Notes: a model not told the origin generated them from the sequence alone. 64,000 nt of DNA from Mesomycoplasma ovipneumoniae (GCF_030012565.1 NZ_CP124621.1:186001-250000), one strand, 5' to 3'; numbered from the stretch's first letter, positions 44,058 through 56,265 are shown. A program made the numbers and translations.

Positions 44058-46316
44058 ATGTCATCACAAAATATTCTTTCACAACTAAATGACAAACAAA
44101 AAATCGCTGTTATTAGCAATAGTTCGCATCTAAGAATTGTCGCAGGTGCCGGAACTGGAAAAACAACCGTCTTAACAAAAAAAATTGCCTATATTATTAA
44201 TGAATCACTGGCATATCCCAATCGGATTTTGGCTTTAACTTTTACAAATAAAGCAGCCGAAGAAATGCGAACTCGTGTCGAAAAACTTGTTCATGAAAAG
44301 GCAAAAGACATCCAAATTTTAACTTTTCACTCGCTTTGTAATTTAATTTTGCGAACTGAAGCAAAAAATATTGTTGAAATTGATGAAATTCAAATAGATG
44401 ATTACCGTTTTAATATAATTGACGAGCAAGATCAGCGTAAAATTATTGAAAAACTTTTAGGTGCAAATCTTAAAACAACTGAAGACAAAGACGATAAAAA
44501 AATTACTGCATTTCAAGCGATTGAATTTATTTCAAGAGCCAAAAATTTAGAACAATCTCCAGCTCAGGCACTCAAGCTAGCAAATACTGAAGCTGAATTA
44601 ATTAAGGCCAATGTTTATAAAAATTACATTGAAAAAACAAGGGAAAATAACATAATTGACTTTGACGATTTATTGCTTTATACTAAAATAGCATTTGAAA
44701 AAAGTCCACAAATTGCCCGTCGTTGACAGAAAAAATTTGACTTTGTACTTGTTGATGAATTTCAAGACACCTCGTTAATTCAGTATTCTATTTTAAAATA
44801 TTTTATCAAAGATAATACAAAATTATTTGTTGTTGGCGATCCTGATCAGACTATTTATTCCTGAAGAGGAGCTGATCCATCGCTTATTCTTAATTTAGAA
44901 AATGACTATCCTGATTTACAAACAGTAATTCTTGACAAAAATTACCGTTCAACACAAAATATTCTTGATGCGGCCAACCATTTAATAGCAAATAATAAAA
45001 ACCGAATAAAAAAGAATTTAGTAGCTCATTCAACCGAAAAAATTGATATTCATTTTGAAGATCTTGGCAATGAAAGAGGCGCTGAAGTTGATTGAATTTA
45101 TGAGACTATCCAAAATTTAATTACAAAAAACAAAGTAAATTATCGCGATATTGCAATTTTAGCACGCTCAAATTTTTATTTTGCACAAATAATTAACAAA
45201 TTTGATGCCTACAATATCCCTTATATAAAACACGGAAATTCGCCTCTTGCTGCAAAAAAAGAAGTTCGTGAAGCTATTTATTTTTTAAAAGTCATCGAAA
45301 ATTCTGATCCTTATGCTTTTGAGCAAATTATTAATGTACCTGCAAAAAAAATCGGTGCCATAACAATTAACAAACTAAATGATTTAGCGGCTAAATTTGA
45401 ACTTAATTTGTACGATTTTTTATTTAAATACTATTCAGGAAAAATCAATTTATTAGATACTCACGGTAAAATTCCGCTAACTATTGAAAATCAAGCCAAA
45501 ATTAAAAATCTTTTTGAACGAATAACCGCTGCAAGACGTTTCAAGATTGAAATTGAAGAAAAAAACCCGACAGTTTTTAAACTTTTTTCACAAGTTCTTG
45601 ACTCTTTTTTGAAAAAAATTAACTACTTTAGCTCAATAAAAGACCCTAAACAAGAAGAAGACACAAAAGAACTTTTAGGAAAATATTATGAATCACTTGA
45701 TAATTGACAAATCCAAAATCCTAACAAAAAATTAGCTGATTACCTTGATTATGCAGTTATTTCGCATTTTGAACAAACTGAAAGCCCAAATCGAATCAAC
45801 TTATTAACTGTTCATTCTTCAAAAGGACTTGAATTTGAGTATGTTTTTTTAGTTGGGATGAATCAAGGAGTCTTCCCTTCGCAAAAAGTTCTTGACCAAA
45901 ATCTTGAGAGCGAATACGAAGAAGAAAGAAGGCTAGCATTTGTCGCAGTAACCCGGGCAAAAAAAGTTTTATACATAACAAACGGATTTCGTGGTAGCTT
46001 TCATAATGATTATGGTCGCCGTTGAAAATCTAATCAAAATTCAATTTCACCGTTTATTAAAGAGATGAAAATTAAGGCTGAACAGTTTTATCAATTTCGC
46101 AAACTTGATGCAACTGGAAAGCTTAATTACCAAAAAACTGATTCAGAAAATGTTGAATTTGTCCCTGGAAATCACATATCCCATCTAAAATTTGGTAAAG
46201 GAATCATTTTGGAAGTGCGCGCTGACTCAATTTTGGTCAAATTTTTCGATATTCCTGGTGATAAAGGGATAAAAACACTTGTTAAAACTCATAAGTCCAT
46301 TGAAAAAATTTCGTAA
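44058..46316 (+). CDS. pcrA: UvrD/PcrA-type 3'-5' DNA helicase
   Basis: A 752-residue SF1A helicase for repair and removal of proteins from DNA. Q-motif LNDKQKIAV, Walker A AGAGTGKTTV, motif Ia LTFTNKAAEEM, motif II LVDEFQDTS, motif III GDPDQTIYSWRGADPSLIL, motif IV NYRSTQNIL, motif V VHSSKGLEFEYVFLVG, motif VI EERRLAFVAVTRAKK. The C-terminal part has a short Tudor-like end (VPGNHISHLKFGKGIILEV) found in PcrA. Five TGA codons are Trp. A Shine-Dalgarno GGGAGG precedes the ATG. It is followed by a membrane-anchored hypothetical after two bases. Confidence 0.95.
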
Positions 46317-46318
46317 AA

Positions 46319-47746
46319 ATGTCTGCACAAATTCAAACTTATTTAATAGTTGCGCTAATTTTGCTAATTAGTATTTTTTTTGTTTGCTTTTTGATCATAG
46401 TTTTACTTTTTGCCAATAATAAAAAAACAAAAATTCTCCCTTTAATTCCTTTTACTTATGATGCTGATTTAAAAAGAATCCGTGTTAGCGATGTTTTTTC
46501 ACTTCCTAGTTTGAAATATATTGTTGAAAACAACAATTTACTAACAGGACTTTGGGTGAGTCAATCTGATTTTATTTCACTTCTTGAAGAGCCATACCAA
46601 AAATTATTTCTTTCACGGATTGACCATTGAAGAAAAGGTTCAATTACTATCAAATTTCAAAAAAGGCTTCTTTTTAACAATAATTTTCAAGTTTTTTTTC
46701 AGGATAGCTCAAAAAACGGTTTTGTTCTAATCCAAATCCAAAAATCAATTTTTGACATTGCAAAATACAAAAAAACCTTTAAAAATCGACTAGTTGACAA
46801 ACTAATTCTTGACTTTGCAAGTCCAAGTTTTCTGGTAAGCTTTAGTTTTCCTTTTGAAATAAGTGCTGATTTTGCTAAAAATTTTTATATTTCGTACAAC
46901 AAAATCTTGCCGTTTTTTGTTAAAATTTCTAATTTTTCCATTTTTTATTTTGAAAATATTTTGATTATGCAAATATCTGCAAAATCACCAAAAATGCTGG
47001 AAAAAATTAGAAATTCATACAAAAATTTTGCAAAAGCCCATAATTTAGGTAACTTTTTGTCTTGAGTGATTATAAATTTAGACAGTCAAATAAATTATGA
47101 CTGAAAAATAGAAATAAAAAAATTTTTTAACTTAATAACAGCAAAAAAAGCCTCATTTCTTGAGGTAAATTCAAGTAGCGGGCAGTTTAAGTCAATTATT
47201 GACAATAAAAGTCAAGTTCAGCAAACATTTAATATACAAAGCCATTTTCTTGCCCATATTTACCAATTTGATAATAAAAACCCTGTTTATAGCGTCTTTG
47301 ATTTAGACTTTCATAGTAACCAAAAAATCGATGAAATATTAAAATTTTTAACCCAAAACCCGTCATATGATCATTCGCAAAATATTTACAAAATTAACTA
47401 TATAATCGCACAAAAACTGCGTAATTTTCCAATTGATTTTGGAAAATTAACATTTTTAATTGAAACAGAAATTAATATACCTGAAACAAATATTAGTCAT
47501 ATTCCTAATATTTGTTATCAAAAAATAGTTGATTCTAAGCTTTTTTATTATCTAGCAATTAATAAACCGCCTTTTTTATTCATTAAGAATCTTAATGATT
47601 TTACCGATTTTAGCGATGGAAATGACATAGTTGTTTCATCACTTGGCGAATATGCTCGTCGCGAAAAAGTAAAAGTTGTTTTTAAAAAGCAAGATATAAC
47701 AAAATTTAACTTTGGGAATAAGAATTTTCCGCTCTATTATTGGTAA
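46319..47746 (+). CDS. membrane-anchored hypothetical protein
   Basis: A 475-residue protein with one N-terminal transmembrane helix (residues about 8-32, YLIVALILLISIFFVCFLII) and a large, probably cytosolic, hydrophilic domain rich in F, K, N and I. I could follow it as one frame from 46319 to TAA 47746 with three or more Trp TGA codons. No motif I can name. It begins two bases after pcrA and precedes ruvA by 104 bases, so it is likely cotranscribed with the DNA-repair genes, which gives no firm clue to function. Confidence 0.75.
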
Positions 47747-47850
47747 AAAATAGTAAAATTTGCTTCTTTTTCCTAATTTTTTCCTTTTTTTGGCCAAAAA
47801 CGGTTAAAAAATTAATTTAGGTTGCAACAAATTACTATAAGGGAGCAAAA

Positions 47851-48516
47851 ATGCAAATTTATCAATATGGAAAAATTGTCTCAAAAAATAAAAATTATTT
47901 AATTATTGAAAATCAAGGAAGCGGATATTTACTGTATGTTCCGCGGATTGACCGTTTTAATACCGATGAAAATAGAAAAATTTATCTTTACGAATATGAA
48001 AATGATTATTCAAAAATAACTTACGGATTTGCAAGCTTCCGTGAAAGAATTTTATTTGAAGATCTAATTTCAATTCAAGGGGTTGGTCCAAAAACGGCTA
48101 TTTCTGTCCTTAACGGTGGCTTGCAAAACGCAATTAATTTAATAGCTGCAAATGATTGAAAAGGTCTTGCAAAAATTCCATATCTTTCTGAAAAAAATGC
48201 TAAACAAATTGTTTTTGAATTTCACGGAAAATACAAAAAATTTCTTGAGAATGACAAAAAACAAAATCAGGAAAATATTCTTGAAACTGATTCTAAAGAA
48301 GTTGAGAAAACTGACGATTTGAATGATGAAATTCTCCAAAATAATTCAGTCGAAGAAAAAACATCATCAGAACTTGAAGAAACACTAAAAATGCTTGGCT
48401 TTAAACCTAACCAAATTAATTATGCACTGACAAAAGTTGAGCCTAATGAAAATTTCGAAAACTTAATAGAACAAGCTATCAAGATTATTTCAAATGCCAG
48501 AGAATTTAGAAGTTAG
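47851..48516 (+). CDS. ruvA: Holliday junction branch-migration protein RuvA
   Basis: A 221-residue protein that binds the four-way junction and targets RuvB. The N-terminal OB fold ([31 protein letters not shown]), helix-hairpin-helix [19 protein letters not shown] and the second HhH ([18 protein letters not shown]) are clear. An acidic linker leads to domain III ([20 protein letters not shown]), which contacts RuvB. Upstream is GGGAGC as Shine-Dalgarno. It overlaps ruvB by 23 bases. RuvC is not present here, as in mycoplasmas generally. Confidence 0.94.
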
Positions 48517-49465
48517 GCCAATAAATTTTGATAATTTTATTGGCCAACAAAAATTGGTTGAAACACTGAAAATTTTAATTTCATCTTCTCAAAAACGCAA
48601 ACAAGCCTTAGATCATATTTTATTTTATGGACCTCCTGGAACGGGGAAAACCACCTTAGCAAACATTGTAGCAAATGTTCTTGAATCCAAAATTAAGTAT
48701 GTACAAGGACCATTGCTTGAAAAAAAGGCCGATGTTCTTGCTGTTTTAGCAAATATTTCTCAAGACACAATTCTTTTTATTGACGAAATTCACGGAATTA
48801 ATAAGAATATTGAAGAGCTTTTATATTCAGCAATGGAAGAATTTGTTATTGATTTACAAATTGGCGTTGATGGTGAGCAAAAAATTATGCGAATGAAATT
48901 GCCACATTTTACACTAATTGCTGCATCAACAAAACTAGCGCAAATTTCAACACCTTTGCAAAATCGATTTGGCTATATTGCTAAAATTGTCAACTATACA
49001 ACTGATGAAATGGTTCAAATTATTTCAAATTCGGCAGCAATTTTGAAACTGGAAGTCAACAAGGAAATTATTAAATACATTGCTAGTTTTTCAAATAACA
49101 CTCCGCGGATTGCAAATAATTTATTAAAAAGAATTCGTGATTTTGCACTTGTTTTGAATAAAAAGAAAATTGACCGTGAAATTGTCAACAAAACTTTTGA
49201 CAGCATTGGCATTTATAACCAAGGTCTTTCTCAAATAAACATTGAATATTTGAACACCTTATTCAAAATTTTTAAAGGAAAACCTGTCGCACTCGACGTT
49301 CTTGCTAATGTATTAAAGGAACATCGACAAACAATTATTAACATAATTGAGCCGCCACTGATTGAAAAAGAATTAATTGAAAAAACTCCTAGAGGTCGCC
49401 GAATAACTCCAAAAGGTAAGCAATATTTAACTGATTTAACTATTAAAGATGAAAAAAACACCTAA
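48494..49465 (+). CDS. ruvB: Holliday junction branch-migration ATPase RuvB
   Basis: A 323-residue AAA+ motor. [15 protein letters not shown], Walker [17 protein letters not shown], Walker [17 protein letters not shown], sensor-1 [13 protein letters not shown], and arginine-finger region STPLQNRFG are present. The C-terminal winged helix ends with [12 protein letters not shown]. The catalytic Arg and the DEIH are intact. Its last codon and stop (ACC TAA) lie inside the terminator stem at 49456-49492. Start ATG at 48494 overlaps ruvA. Confidence 0.96.
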   Translation: MPENLEVRPINFDNFIGQQKLVETLKILISSSQKRKQALDHILFYGPPGTGKTTLANIVANVLESKIKYVQGPLLEKKADVLAVLANISQDTILFIDEIHGINKNIEELLYSAMEEFVIDLQIGVDGEQKIMRMKLPHFTLIAASTKLAQISTPLQNRFGYIAKIVNYTTDEMVQIISNSAAILKLEVNKEIIKYIASFSNNTPRIANNLLKRIRDFALVLNKKKIDREIVNKTFDSIGIYNQGLSQINIEYLNTLFKIFKGKPVALDVLANVLKEHRQTIINIIEPPLIEKELIEKTPRGRRITPKGKQYLTDLTIKDEKNT

Positions 49466-49492
49466 AAAAGTGTAACCTTTTTAGGTGTTTTT
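49456..49492 (+). terminator. terminator of ruvB, stop codon within the stem
   Basis: AAACACCTAAAAA pairs with TTTTTAGGTGTTT (13 bp, loop about 9) followed by TTGTTTT. It overlaps the left direct repeat of element copy 3. Confidence 0.85.
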
Positions 49493-49524
49493 GTTTTAAT
49501 ATGTGCTAATTTAGCCCTATTTTC
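49461..49524. repeat. left direct repeat of element copy 3
   Basis: 64 bp, CCTAAAAAAGTGTAACC to CCCTATTTTC. It matches 50109-50172 at 60 of 64 positions with no gaps. Read on the minus strand it still encodes the C-terminus [20 protein letters not shown], compared with ENRDKLAHIETKTPKKVALF of the real DUF2779 gene. It is thus a dead copy of that gene's end. Confidence 0.9.
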
Positions 49525-50108
49525 CTGAGTTTGGTAGCTTGATGGCAAAAATTCACTTTTTATTGAATCTAAATATGTAAAAATACCCGTAAATCCGGGT
49601 TTTTTGACGTAAAATCTTAATTTTTATTATTTTAAAATTAACCCTTTGCAAAAAAAAAAAAAAAAAAAATGTTCGGTCTAAAATAAAATTGTGTTATAAT
49701 AAGTCTCACTTAAGAATAATTAATAAATTTTGATATTGAATTAAGGGGGAATTAGTTATGTTTTTGCCGTAAAAAAATTAGAAAATGCGAATTTTCCATT
49801 ATGTTTTTAAATATGATGGAATGTCTTAAATTTACCCGTTTAGAAATCTTCAAATTTAAGGCTTTTGATTATTGTTCTTTCAAAACTTCATATGTTTTTT
49901 TAGGCTCGATGCAAATAAAAACGAGTTTTCTATTTGCATTGTGTTTAAATAGTAGTTGTATTTTCTTATGATTTTGCTTTTTAAGTTAAAATTTTAGATT
50001 TTTTAGTTTGCTTTATTTGATTAATAAGTAGATTTTTCTTTCATGAGGCTTGTGTTTAAAATTATGTGTTTTTGCTTTGATAGTTATTTTTCTGGGAAAC
50101 TCGGGGTA
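49525..50108 (+). mobile_element. MITE-like repeat element, copy 3
   Basis: 584 bp between exact 64-bp direct repeats. The 5' end is CTGAGTTTGGTAGCTTGATG; the 3' end read inward is CCCCGAGTTTCCCAG. Inside: a stem ACCCG/CGGGT followed by T6, A20 (49650-49669), TCGGTC (49673-49678), 16 bp, TATAAT (49695-49700), the Shine-Dalgarno AAGGGGGA, ATG with MFLP, then the hairpins. Compared with copy 2 it lacks about 100 bp at the 3' side, including the internal terminator. Confidence 0.85.
49673..49700 (+). promoter_or_regulatory. internal promoter of element copy 3
   Basis: TCGGTC, 16 bp, TATAAT with TGT just before it. One -35 base differs from the other copies (TTGGTC). A20 lies 3 bases upstream. 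No terminator follows within the element, so its RNA may run antisense into the DUF2779 gene. Confidence 0.6.
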
Positions 50109-50172
50109 CCTAAAAAAGCGCAACCTTTTTAGGTGTTTTTGTTTCAATATGTGCTAATTTATCCCTATTTTC
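50109..50172. repeat. right direct repeat of element copy 3 (inside DUF2779 gene)
   Basis: The partner of 49461-49524. It is the functional 3' end of the DUF2779 gene (stop at 50110-50112) and also keeps the CCTAAAAAAG/CCTTTTTAGG stem that can terminate that gene on the minus strand. Confidence 0.9.
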
Positions 50173-51990
50173 ATAAACAAATTTCAAGAAATCTCAAACC
50201 ATTATCATTGCTATGACATCATTTTGGCAATAAATTTGTAAATTTTTTCTAACTTCTATTCACTCAATGTCTCCAATGTAATTGAAATAACGATCAACGG
50301 CTTTAATCATTGCCTCAAGACCATTTTTTACGGTTAATTTTTTATAAGGTGTTATTAAGTGATCTAAATTGTAATTATATTTATTAATAAAATTTTCAAT
50401 TTTTTTAATCGAATAAAAACCTTTAAGATCAGAAATTACAATTCAATATTTTGAAAATGGGTCTTTTAAATCAATAGTTTTAGCAATTATTTCATCAACT
50501 TTTTTTCGATATGTTTGAATTTTTTCAATTGCCTCATGATATAGATTATTTTCTTGGTAATGCATAAAAATTATGTTAACCATTTCTTTAAGTCTTGTAA
50601 GTTCGTATGATTTGTTAAAAACAACGTAAAAATCAGCGCTTTCGAGATAAATTTTATCAATTATTTTGCAAAAATTATCCCAACTATAACTTTTAGGATC
50701 AAAAACAACATTAGTTTCGTTAAAATCCTGAGGCAAAATTTCGCCATTATCAGTAACAACAATTGAAACTTGGGTAACAATTTGTTGAAAAGGTTGGGCA
50801 TAATCAATAGCTGGAAAAGGCAAGGAAAGAGCTTCAAAATCATACCAAACGATTTTTTTTCCATTCATTTTATTAATGAAGGCTTCTAAATTTTCAAGTT
50901 CATTAATAATTATTGAATTACTTTTTTTGAAAAAATTATATCAATATGAATTTGTTTCAAAAGAAATGAGCCTAGATTCATCATTAACAAGTGATAAAAT
51001 TTTTCTAGAATTTAAAAGTGTTCCGCTAATACCAGTCAGTTGAGGATAAAACTGTTCAACAAGAAAAGCAAAGTTAGCACTTTTTTCAAAGGCGCTGTTA
51101 TCGATTTCGCTAGGTTTAGTAAATTTTGTTACATTTTTAGCATCGATTATCTCATCAATAGCAATATTGACAGGGATCATGTGAACAACTTTTTTATCTT
51201 TAACCTTAGAAATTTTTTCAATTTGATTTCTGAATAAGTTTTTTATTATTTTATTGTTTTCTAAAAATGTATTATCCCAAAACTCATCTAAACTAAGCCC
51301 ATTTTGCTTTGCAATTTTTTTTGCAAGGAAAATATTACCACTTTCAGAATCAGCTTTGGATACAGTTTTTGCTGATTTATACCTTGAAATTCAGAATGTT
51401 TCATGAAATTCAATTTTATTTTTTATTGGGTGTTCAACTGTGTTAATTAAAAAATAAGATACTTCATGAATCGGGTTTAAATCACCGCTAATTTCTCGAA
51501 GCATATAATTTGATATTCAAAAATCTCAATTTGCTCTTAAATAATCTTTGACTTTAGTTGAGGTAGAAAGTTTCAAAATACTTAATTTTTTGTTAGAAAC
51601 AAAAAAAACTGACGGATTAGCCGATGCATTTTTATATTCAAAGGCAGGATTGAAAATTATATCGCATTTTTGATTTTTGTAAAAATCAATGGTTTGCTCA
51701 ATTTTTTCATCAATTGAAAATTTAGAAACAAGGCAAACTTTTTTGTCAGCAAACTTTTCTTTTATATAAAAGTAAAATGTTTTGTTAAAACTTTTAAAAA
51801 TATTTTCATGTAATTCGGGAAATTTTATTTCATTTTCATGAAAAGAGTCAAAATCTCAAAGTTCTTGACCAAAATCATCATTATCATCTGTTTCAATTTC
51901 GTCTGAATTTTGTGCATCTGGATTGTTTCAAATAAAATATTTTTGTTGAGTATGCAATTTAAAGTAACGAGAAAAATTAATTCTTTCCAT
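50110..51990 (-). CDS. DUF2779 domain-containing protein (nuclease-like)
   Basis: A 626-residue cytosolic protein. The N-terminal 300 residues include a Cas4/RecB-like region (FYKNQKCDIIFNPAFEYKN, cf. the acidic residues of that fold). The C-terminal half has the DUF2779 pattern: IVWYDFEALSLPFPAID, QQIVTQVSIVV, FYVVFNKSYELTRLKEMV, ISDLKGFYSIKKIENF, ending in YCQNDVIAMIMVWDFL, like a DEDD exonuclease. Function unknown; nucleic-acid cleavage is inferred from fold. Many TGA codons are Trp. Start at 51990 with AAGGG about 12 bases upstream. It follows the lipoprotein by 22 bases. Its 3' end is duplicated at 49461-49524. Confidence 0.78.
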
Positions 51991-52012
51991 TTAAATACAA
52001 AACCCTTGATAA

Positions 52013-53170
52013 TTAAGTATCTATTTGAAATTTTTGGTCTAAAATTGCTGGGTTAATTTTCAAAATATTTGGTGAATCAATAAGATTTTGATCAAAAATA
52101 TGACTGTCAGTAAAAAGTTTGTTATATCCGCCAACAATTTTATAAAAATTATTTTGTGATCTTCAAGGTAATTTTACTCTAAAAATAAAAGTATTATCTT
52201 CATTTTCTACAGGTCTTAAATAATTTGCTAAATATTCAATATCTTTATTGTTAATTTGATCAAACCCAGTTTGAACCGCTGTATTTTCACGTTTAAAAAC
52301 AAGACTATAATTATTTACAGTGTTAATTTTAACTATTCCAGGACTAAATTTAACTTTAAAATCAACGTCAATATTTTGAAGATCACTATGAATTTGGCCT
52401 GGAAATTTACTATTAGAAACCTCGACACCAACGATATCACCATCTGTTCTAAAAGTTAATGGGAATAAATTCTCATCAAAACTTAGCAAGTTACCTTTTT
52501 GATCATAAAGTCCCGAAATTATGTAAGTTGTGTCCCGCTCAAGATTTTTGAGGTTTACATATAATGACTGATCAGATCTTAAGTTATGTGTAAAAGTTTG
52601 TGTTTCAGGATTAGATCGAAGCGCGTTTGCTTTTCTATATTGAACATCGATTGGCTGTGAGCTCAAAGTTGTATCAGAAAGTGAAACCTTAAAATCATAT
52701 TGGCTTGAAGGGTCAGCTGCATCTAGTTTTTGGAATGAACCAGGAATTATTGTTGGATTTGGATTAGTTTGAAAAACATTTCCGCGAACAAATAATTGCT
52801 CTTCTTCTTGGCCGTTAATGCGAGTAATTCTGACAACATATTTGGTTTTTGCGTCTAAATTGTTAATTTTTAGCAAAATTTTGGGCTTATTGTCATGAAG
52901 TGCGCGAAAAGCTGAAAATTTAACCTGCTCATAGTTTTCGGTGTTTTCTTTTCTCAATTCAACTTTGAATGTTTTAGCTATATTGTCTTGTGGAGTTAGT
53001 GCAATATTATTTAGCAAAAGTTCGACAGATTTTGACTGTATATTCTGAATTGAAATTTCAGGAATTTCGCTATCAGTGCATGCAACAAAAATAACAGGCA
53101 CTGATGCAAATAAACCTGTCTGAAGTGTTAAAAATTTTATTTTTCTTTTAAAATTTTTTATTTTTTCCAT
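52013..53170 (-). CDS. surface lipoprotein with fibronectin-III-like repeats
   Basis: A 385-residue lipoprotein. The signal ends in lipobox VIFVAC. The mature part shows two or three repeats with a beta-sandwich look: LKINNLDAKTKYVVRITRI and VNLKNLERDTTYIISGLYD have the conserved L-x-x-Tyr pattern of the last FN3 strands. A third region follows (VDFKVKFSPGIVKINTVNN). Such domains in mycoplasmas are thought to bind host or sugar ligands; this is inference. Start: ATG 53170 (after GAGG) or ATG 53179 (three codons longer, AGGA very close); the first is listed. One TGA near the C-terminus is Trp. Confidence 0.78.
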
Positions 53171-53192
53171 TTTCCTCATTCCTAAATAAAAA

Positions 53193-53198
53193 ATTATA
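53193..53198 (-). promoter_or_regulatory. -10 element of the lipoprotein-DUF2779 unit
   Basis: TATAAT on the minus strand in TTTGTGGTATAATTTTT with a TGN extension, 23 bases upstream of the listed start. The divergent uvrB side of this 205-base gap has TGTGCTAAAAT near 53333. Confidence 0.5.
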
Positions 53199-53375
53199 CC
53201 ACAAACTGCTGAAATTATTGCTTTTAATAAGTATTTAAAATTTAATTTTTTCCCTTTTTTTGTCTAAAAGCCAAAAAAATTAATCAGACAAAGGTCCACA
53301 AAAATAAATATAATCGAATAGGGGAAATTTGTGCTAAAATTTCTCTTATTCTCCAAAAAAACGGTCTGATTTCAA

Positions 53376-55370
53376 ATGATAAGTGAAAAAAAATTTAATA
53401 AATTCAACCTTAGAGCAAATTATAAACCTAGTGGCGACCAACCCAAAGCAATAAAAAGCATAATTCAAAACATTGAAACTGGCAAAGAATCGCAAATTTT
53501 GATGGGTGTAACTGGTTCTGGAAAAACTTTTACAATGGCAAATGTAATTGCGCACTTTAACAAGCCAGTGTTAGTTTTGTCACACAATAAAACGCTTGCT
53601 GCTCAATTATATACAGAATTTAAGGAATTTTTCCCCGAAAACCGGGTTGAATTTTATGTATCATACTTTGATTTTTATCGCCCTGAATCATACCTTCCTT
53701 CAAAAGATGTTTATATTGAAAAAACAAGTAAAACAAATGCTGATCTTGAAGCAATGCGAATGTCAGCCCTTAATTCGTTAATTGAACGAAATGATACTAT
53801 CGTTGTTGCTTCAGTTTCGGCAATTTATGGAACTCTAAATCCGAATGAATATCATGATAATTTTTTGCTTTTAAATGTGGGTCAGGAAATAAAACCAAAA
53901 GAATTAGCCCTAAAACTAACGCGAATTAAGTATCTTAATAACTCTGTTGAGCAAAAACCCGGACTTTTTTCACTAAAAGGCGATGTAATTGAAATTTTTC
54001 CAGCTTGAGATGAAACTTTTAATATCAGGGTTGAATTTTTTGGCAATACAATCGAAAAAATTAGCACAATTCAGCCAGTCTCAAAAAAGCTAATAAAAAC
54101 CTATTCAGTCTATACAATTTATCCTGCCACTGCATATAGCGTTAAAAAATCTATAATTGATAGAGCAATTGAGTCTATTAAAATTGAGCTTGAAGAGCGC
54201 TTACTTTTTTTTGAGCAAAATAATAGACTTGTCGAAAAACAAAGGCTAAAAGACCGAGTTAATAATGATATTGACTCTTTGAGTGAATTTGGAATTTGTT
54301 CTGGAATTGAAAATTATGCCCGTCATATTGACGGTCGTCAACAAGATGAACAGCCATTTTCTTTGCTTGACTATTTACCCCAAGATGCCCTAATTTTTAT
54401 TGACGAGTCTCACGAGATGGTCAAGCAAATTGATGGAATGTACAAAGGTGACCGAAGTCGCAAGCAAACTCTTGTTGACTATGGTTACCGTCTTCCTTCT
54501 GCGCTTGATAATCGTCCTTTAAAATTATATGAGTTTGAACAATTTAGACAGCCTAAAATTTTTGTTTCAGCCACGCCAGCTCAATATGAACTTGAAAAAA
54601 CTGATGGCGAAGTTGTTAGTCAAATTATAAGACCAACTGGATTGCTTGATCCTGAAATTATAATTGAAAATACTGATAATCAAATGGCAAAAATTTCTAA
54701 ATATTTAGATTTACAAAAACAAAAAAAGGAACGAACTTTAATTTTAACAACAACAAAACGAAACGCTGAGGAAATTAGCAAATATTTGCAAGAAAAAAAA
54801 TTACACAACGTTTATTATTTGCACTCAGAAATGACAACTTTTGAACGTGATGAAATTATTATTAAATTACGAAAAGGAATTTTTGATGCAATTGTTGGGA
54901 TAAATTTGCTTCGTGAAGGTGTTGATATTCCGGAAGTTTCATTGATTCTTGTACTAGATGCAGGTCTTACTTCTTTTTTAAGATCAAAAACATCATTAAT
55001 TCAAATAATTGGACGTGCTGCTCGAAATCAATCAGGAAAAGTAGTCCTTTTTACCGACGGAATTACAAAAATAATTCAAGAAGTTATTGATGACAATTTG
55101 GCTAAACGAAAAATTCAAATCGAACACAATGAGGAAAATAAAATAATTCCAAAAACGATAAAAAAACCAATTCCTGAAAGTATAAATCCAAATGCTCTAA
55201 AATTAAGCAAAGTTCTTCATGAGAAAAAAATGAATAAAAAAGAGATTGAAAAACAGATACAAATTTTGGAAAAAGAAATGAGAAACGCCTCTAATGCCAA
55301 CCGTTTTGAAGAAGCTATTCAAATTCGTGATCTAATTGCTGAAATTAAACAAAAATCAGATCAATTTTAA
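53376..55370 (+). CDS. uvrB: excinuclease ABC subunit UvrB
   Basis: A 664-residue damage-recognition ATPase. Walker [14 protein letters not shown], the beta-hairpin region [23 protein letters not shown], Walker B FIDESHEM, the motif [10 protein letters not shown], and helicase motifs V-VI ([31 protein letters not shown]). The UVR domain at the end ([22 protein letters not shown]) binds UvrC. The length is typical. One TGA near 54006 is Trp. No clear Shine-Dalgarno; the ATG at 53376 is the natural start from alignment to family N-termini. UvrA and UvrC are not in this window. Confidence 0.95.
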
Positions 55371-55385
55371 AAATAAAGTGTTAAA

Positions 55386-56246
55386 ATGAAATTGGAATTA
55401 TTTTATAATAAATCGCTCTCATCGCTATGTTTTTATGATAGTCAAAAACAAATGCTAACGAAAGTAAAAACATCTGTTTTTACAGCATTTTTTTCAGATT
55501 TAGAGTCTAAAACTATCAGATTTGATTTTTGCTTTAATTTAAAAAGTTCTTATTTTGATAATTTTTTATTTTGACTTGCAAGTAAAAATTTAATTTCAGA
55601 AAAAAATTTATTTAATGGACTTAATTTTTCTAAAAACAAAATATTTGTTCTAAAATTGTTGAATAATTTCCACATTTTGTTTTGAAAATACCAGATGAAC
55701 AGTCTTGTCATTTTTATTGAAGATGATAATGAATTTAGTGATTCATTTAGCCAAAACTATGCCGTTTTTAAGGAACAAATTCATAAAAATTCTAAACTAT
55801 TTATTTGTTCTACAGATACTGTTGTTGGACTTGGTTCATTTTATCATGATTTGGATCTAGAGGCAATTTATAAAATAAAAAACCGTGATGTTAGCAAAAA
55901 AATCGTAACTTTGGTTGGCAAAATATCGCAAATAAAGCCATTAATTAGTCCAAGTAATTACAAAATTCTTAAACAAAAAAGCAAAAAACATTGACCTGGC
56001 GCAGTTACTTTTATAATTGAAAAAAAATCATTTAGAATTCCTGGACTAAAAAAGTCGCAAGAATTATTTGTAAAAAATGGACCTGCTTTTGTTACTAGTG
56101 CCAATATTTCTGGGCAAAAACCACTTAATTTTAAAGAAGCCCGCCAATTATTTTGACAAATCACAAAATTTTATGATTTTGGCCATGGTTCAGGTTGCCC
56201 CTCAAAAATTTATGATATTGATCTAAAAACTTGAGTTCGAACCTAA
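55386..56246 (+). CDS. TsaC/YrdC threonylcarbamoyl-AMP synthase with extra N-terminal domain
   Basis: A 286-residue protein; residues from about 104 onward form a Sua5/YrdC domain that makes threonylcarbamoyl-AMP for t6A37 of tRNA. Seen: ICSTDTVVGLGSF (usually FPTDTVYGL), AIYKIKNRDVSKKIV, HWPGAVTFII, GPAFVTSANISGQKPL, and the C-terminal GSGCPSKIYDI. It lies 15 bases after uvrB. The first 103 residues (MKLELFYNKSLSSLCFYDSQ ...) are in the same open frame but match nothing I know. An internal ATG at 55695 could also start the YrdC domain, but no stop separates the two, and neither start has a good Shine-Dalgarno. Many TGA codons are Trp. Confidence 0.8.
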
Positions 56247-56265
56247 AATTTATTTTTAAAAATAT

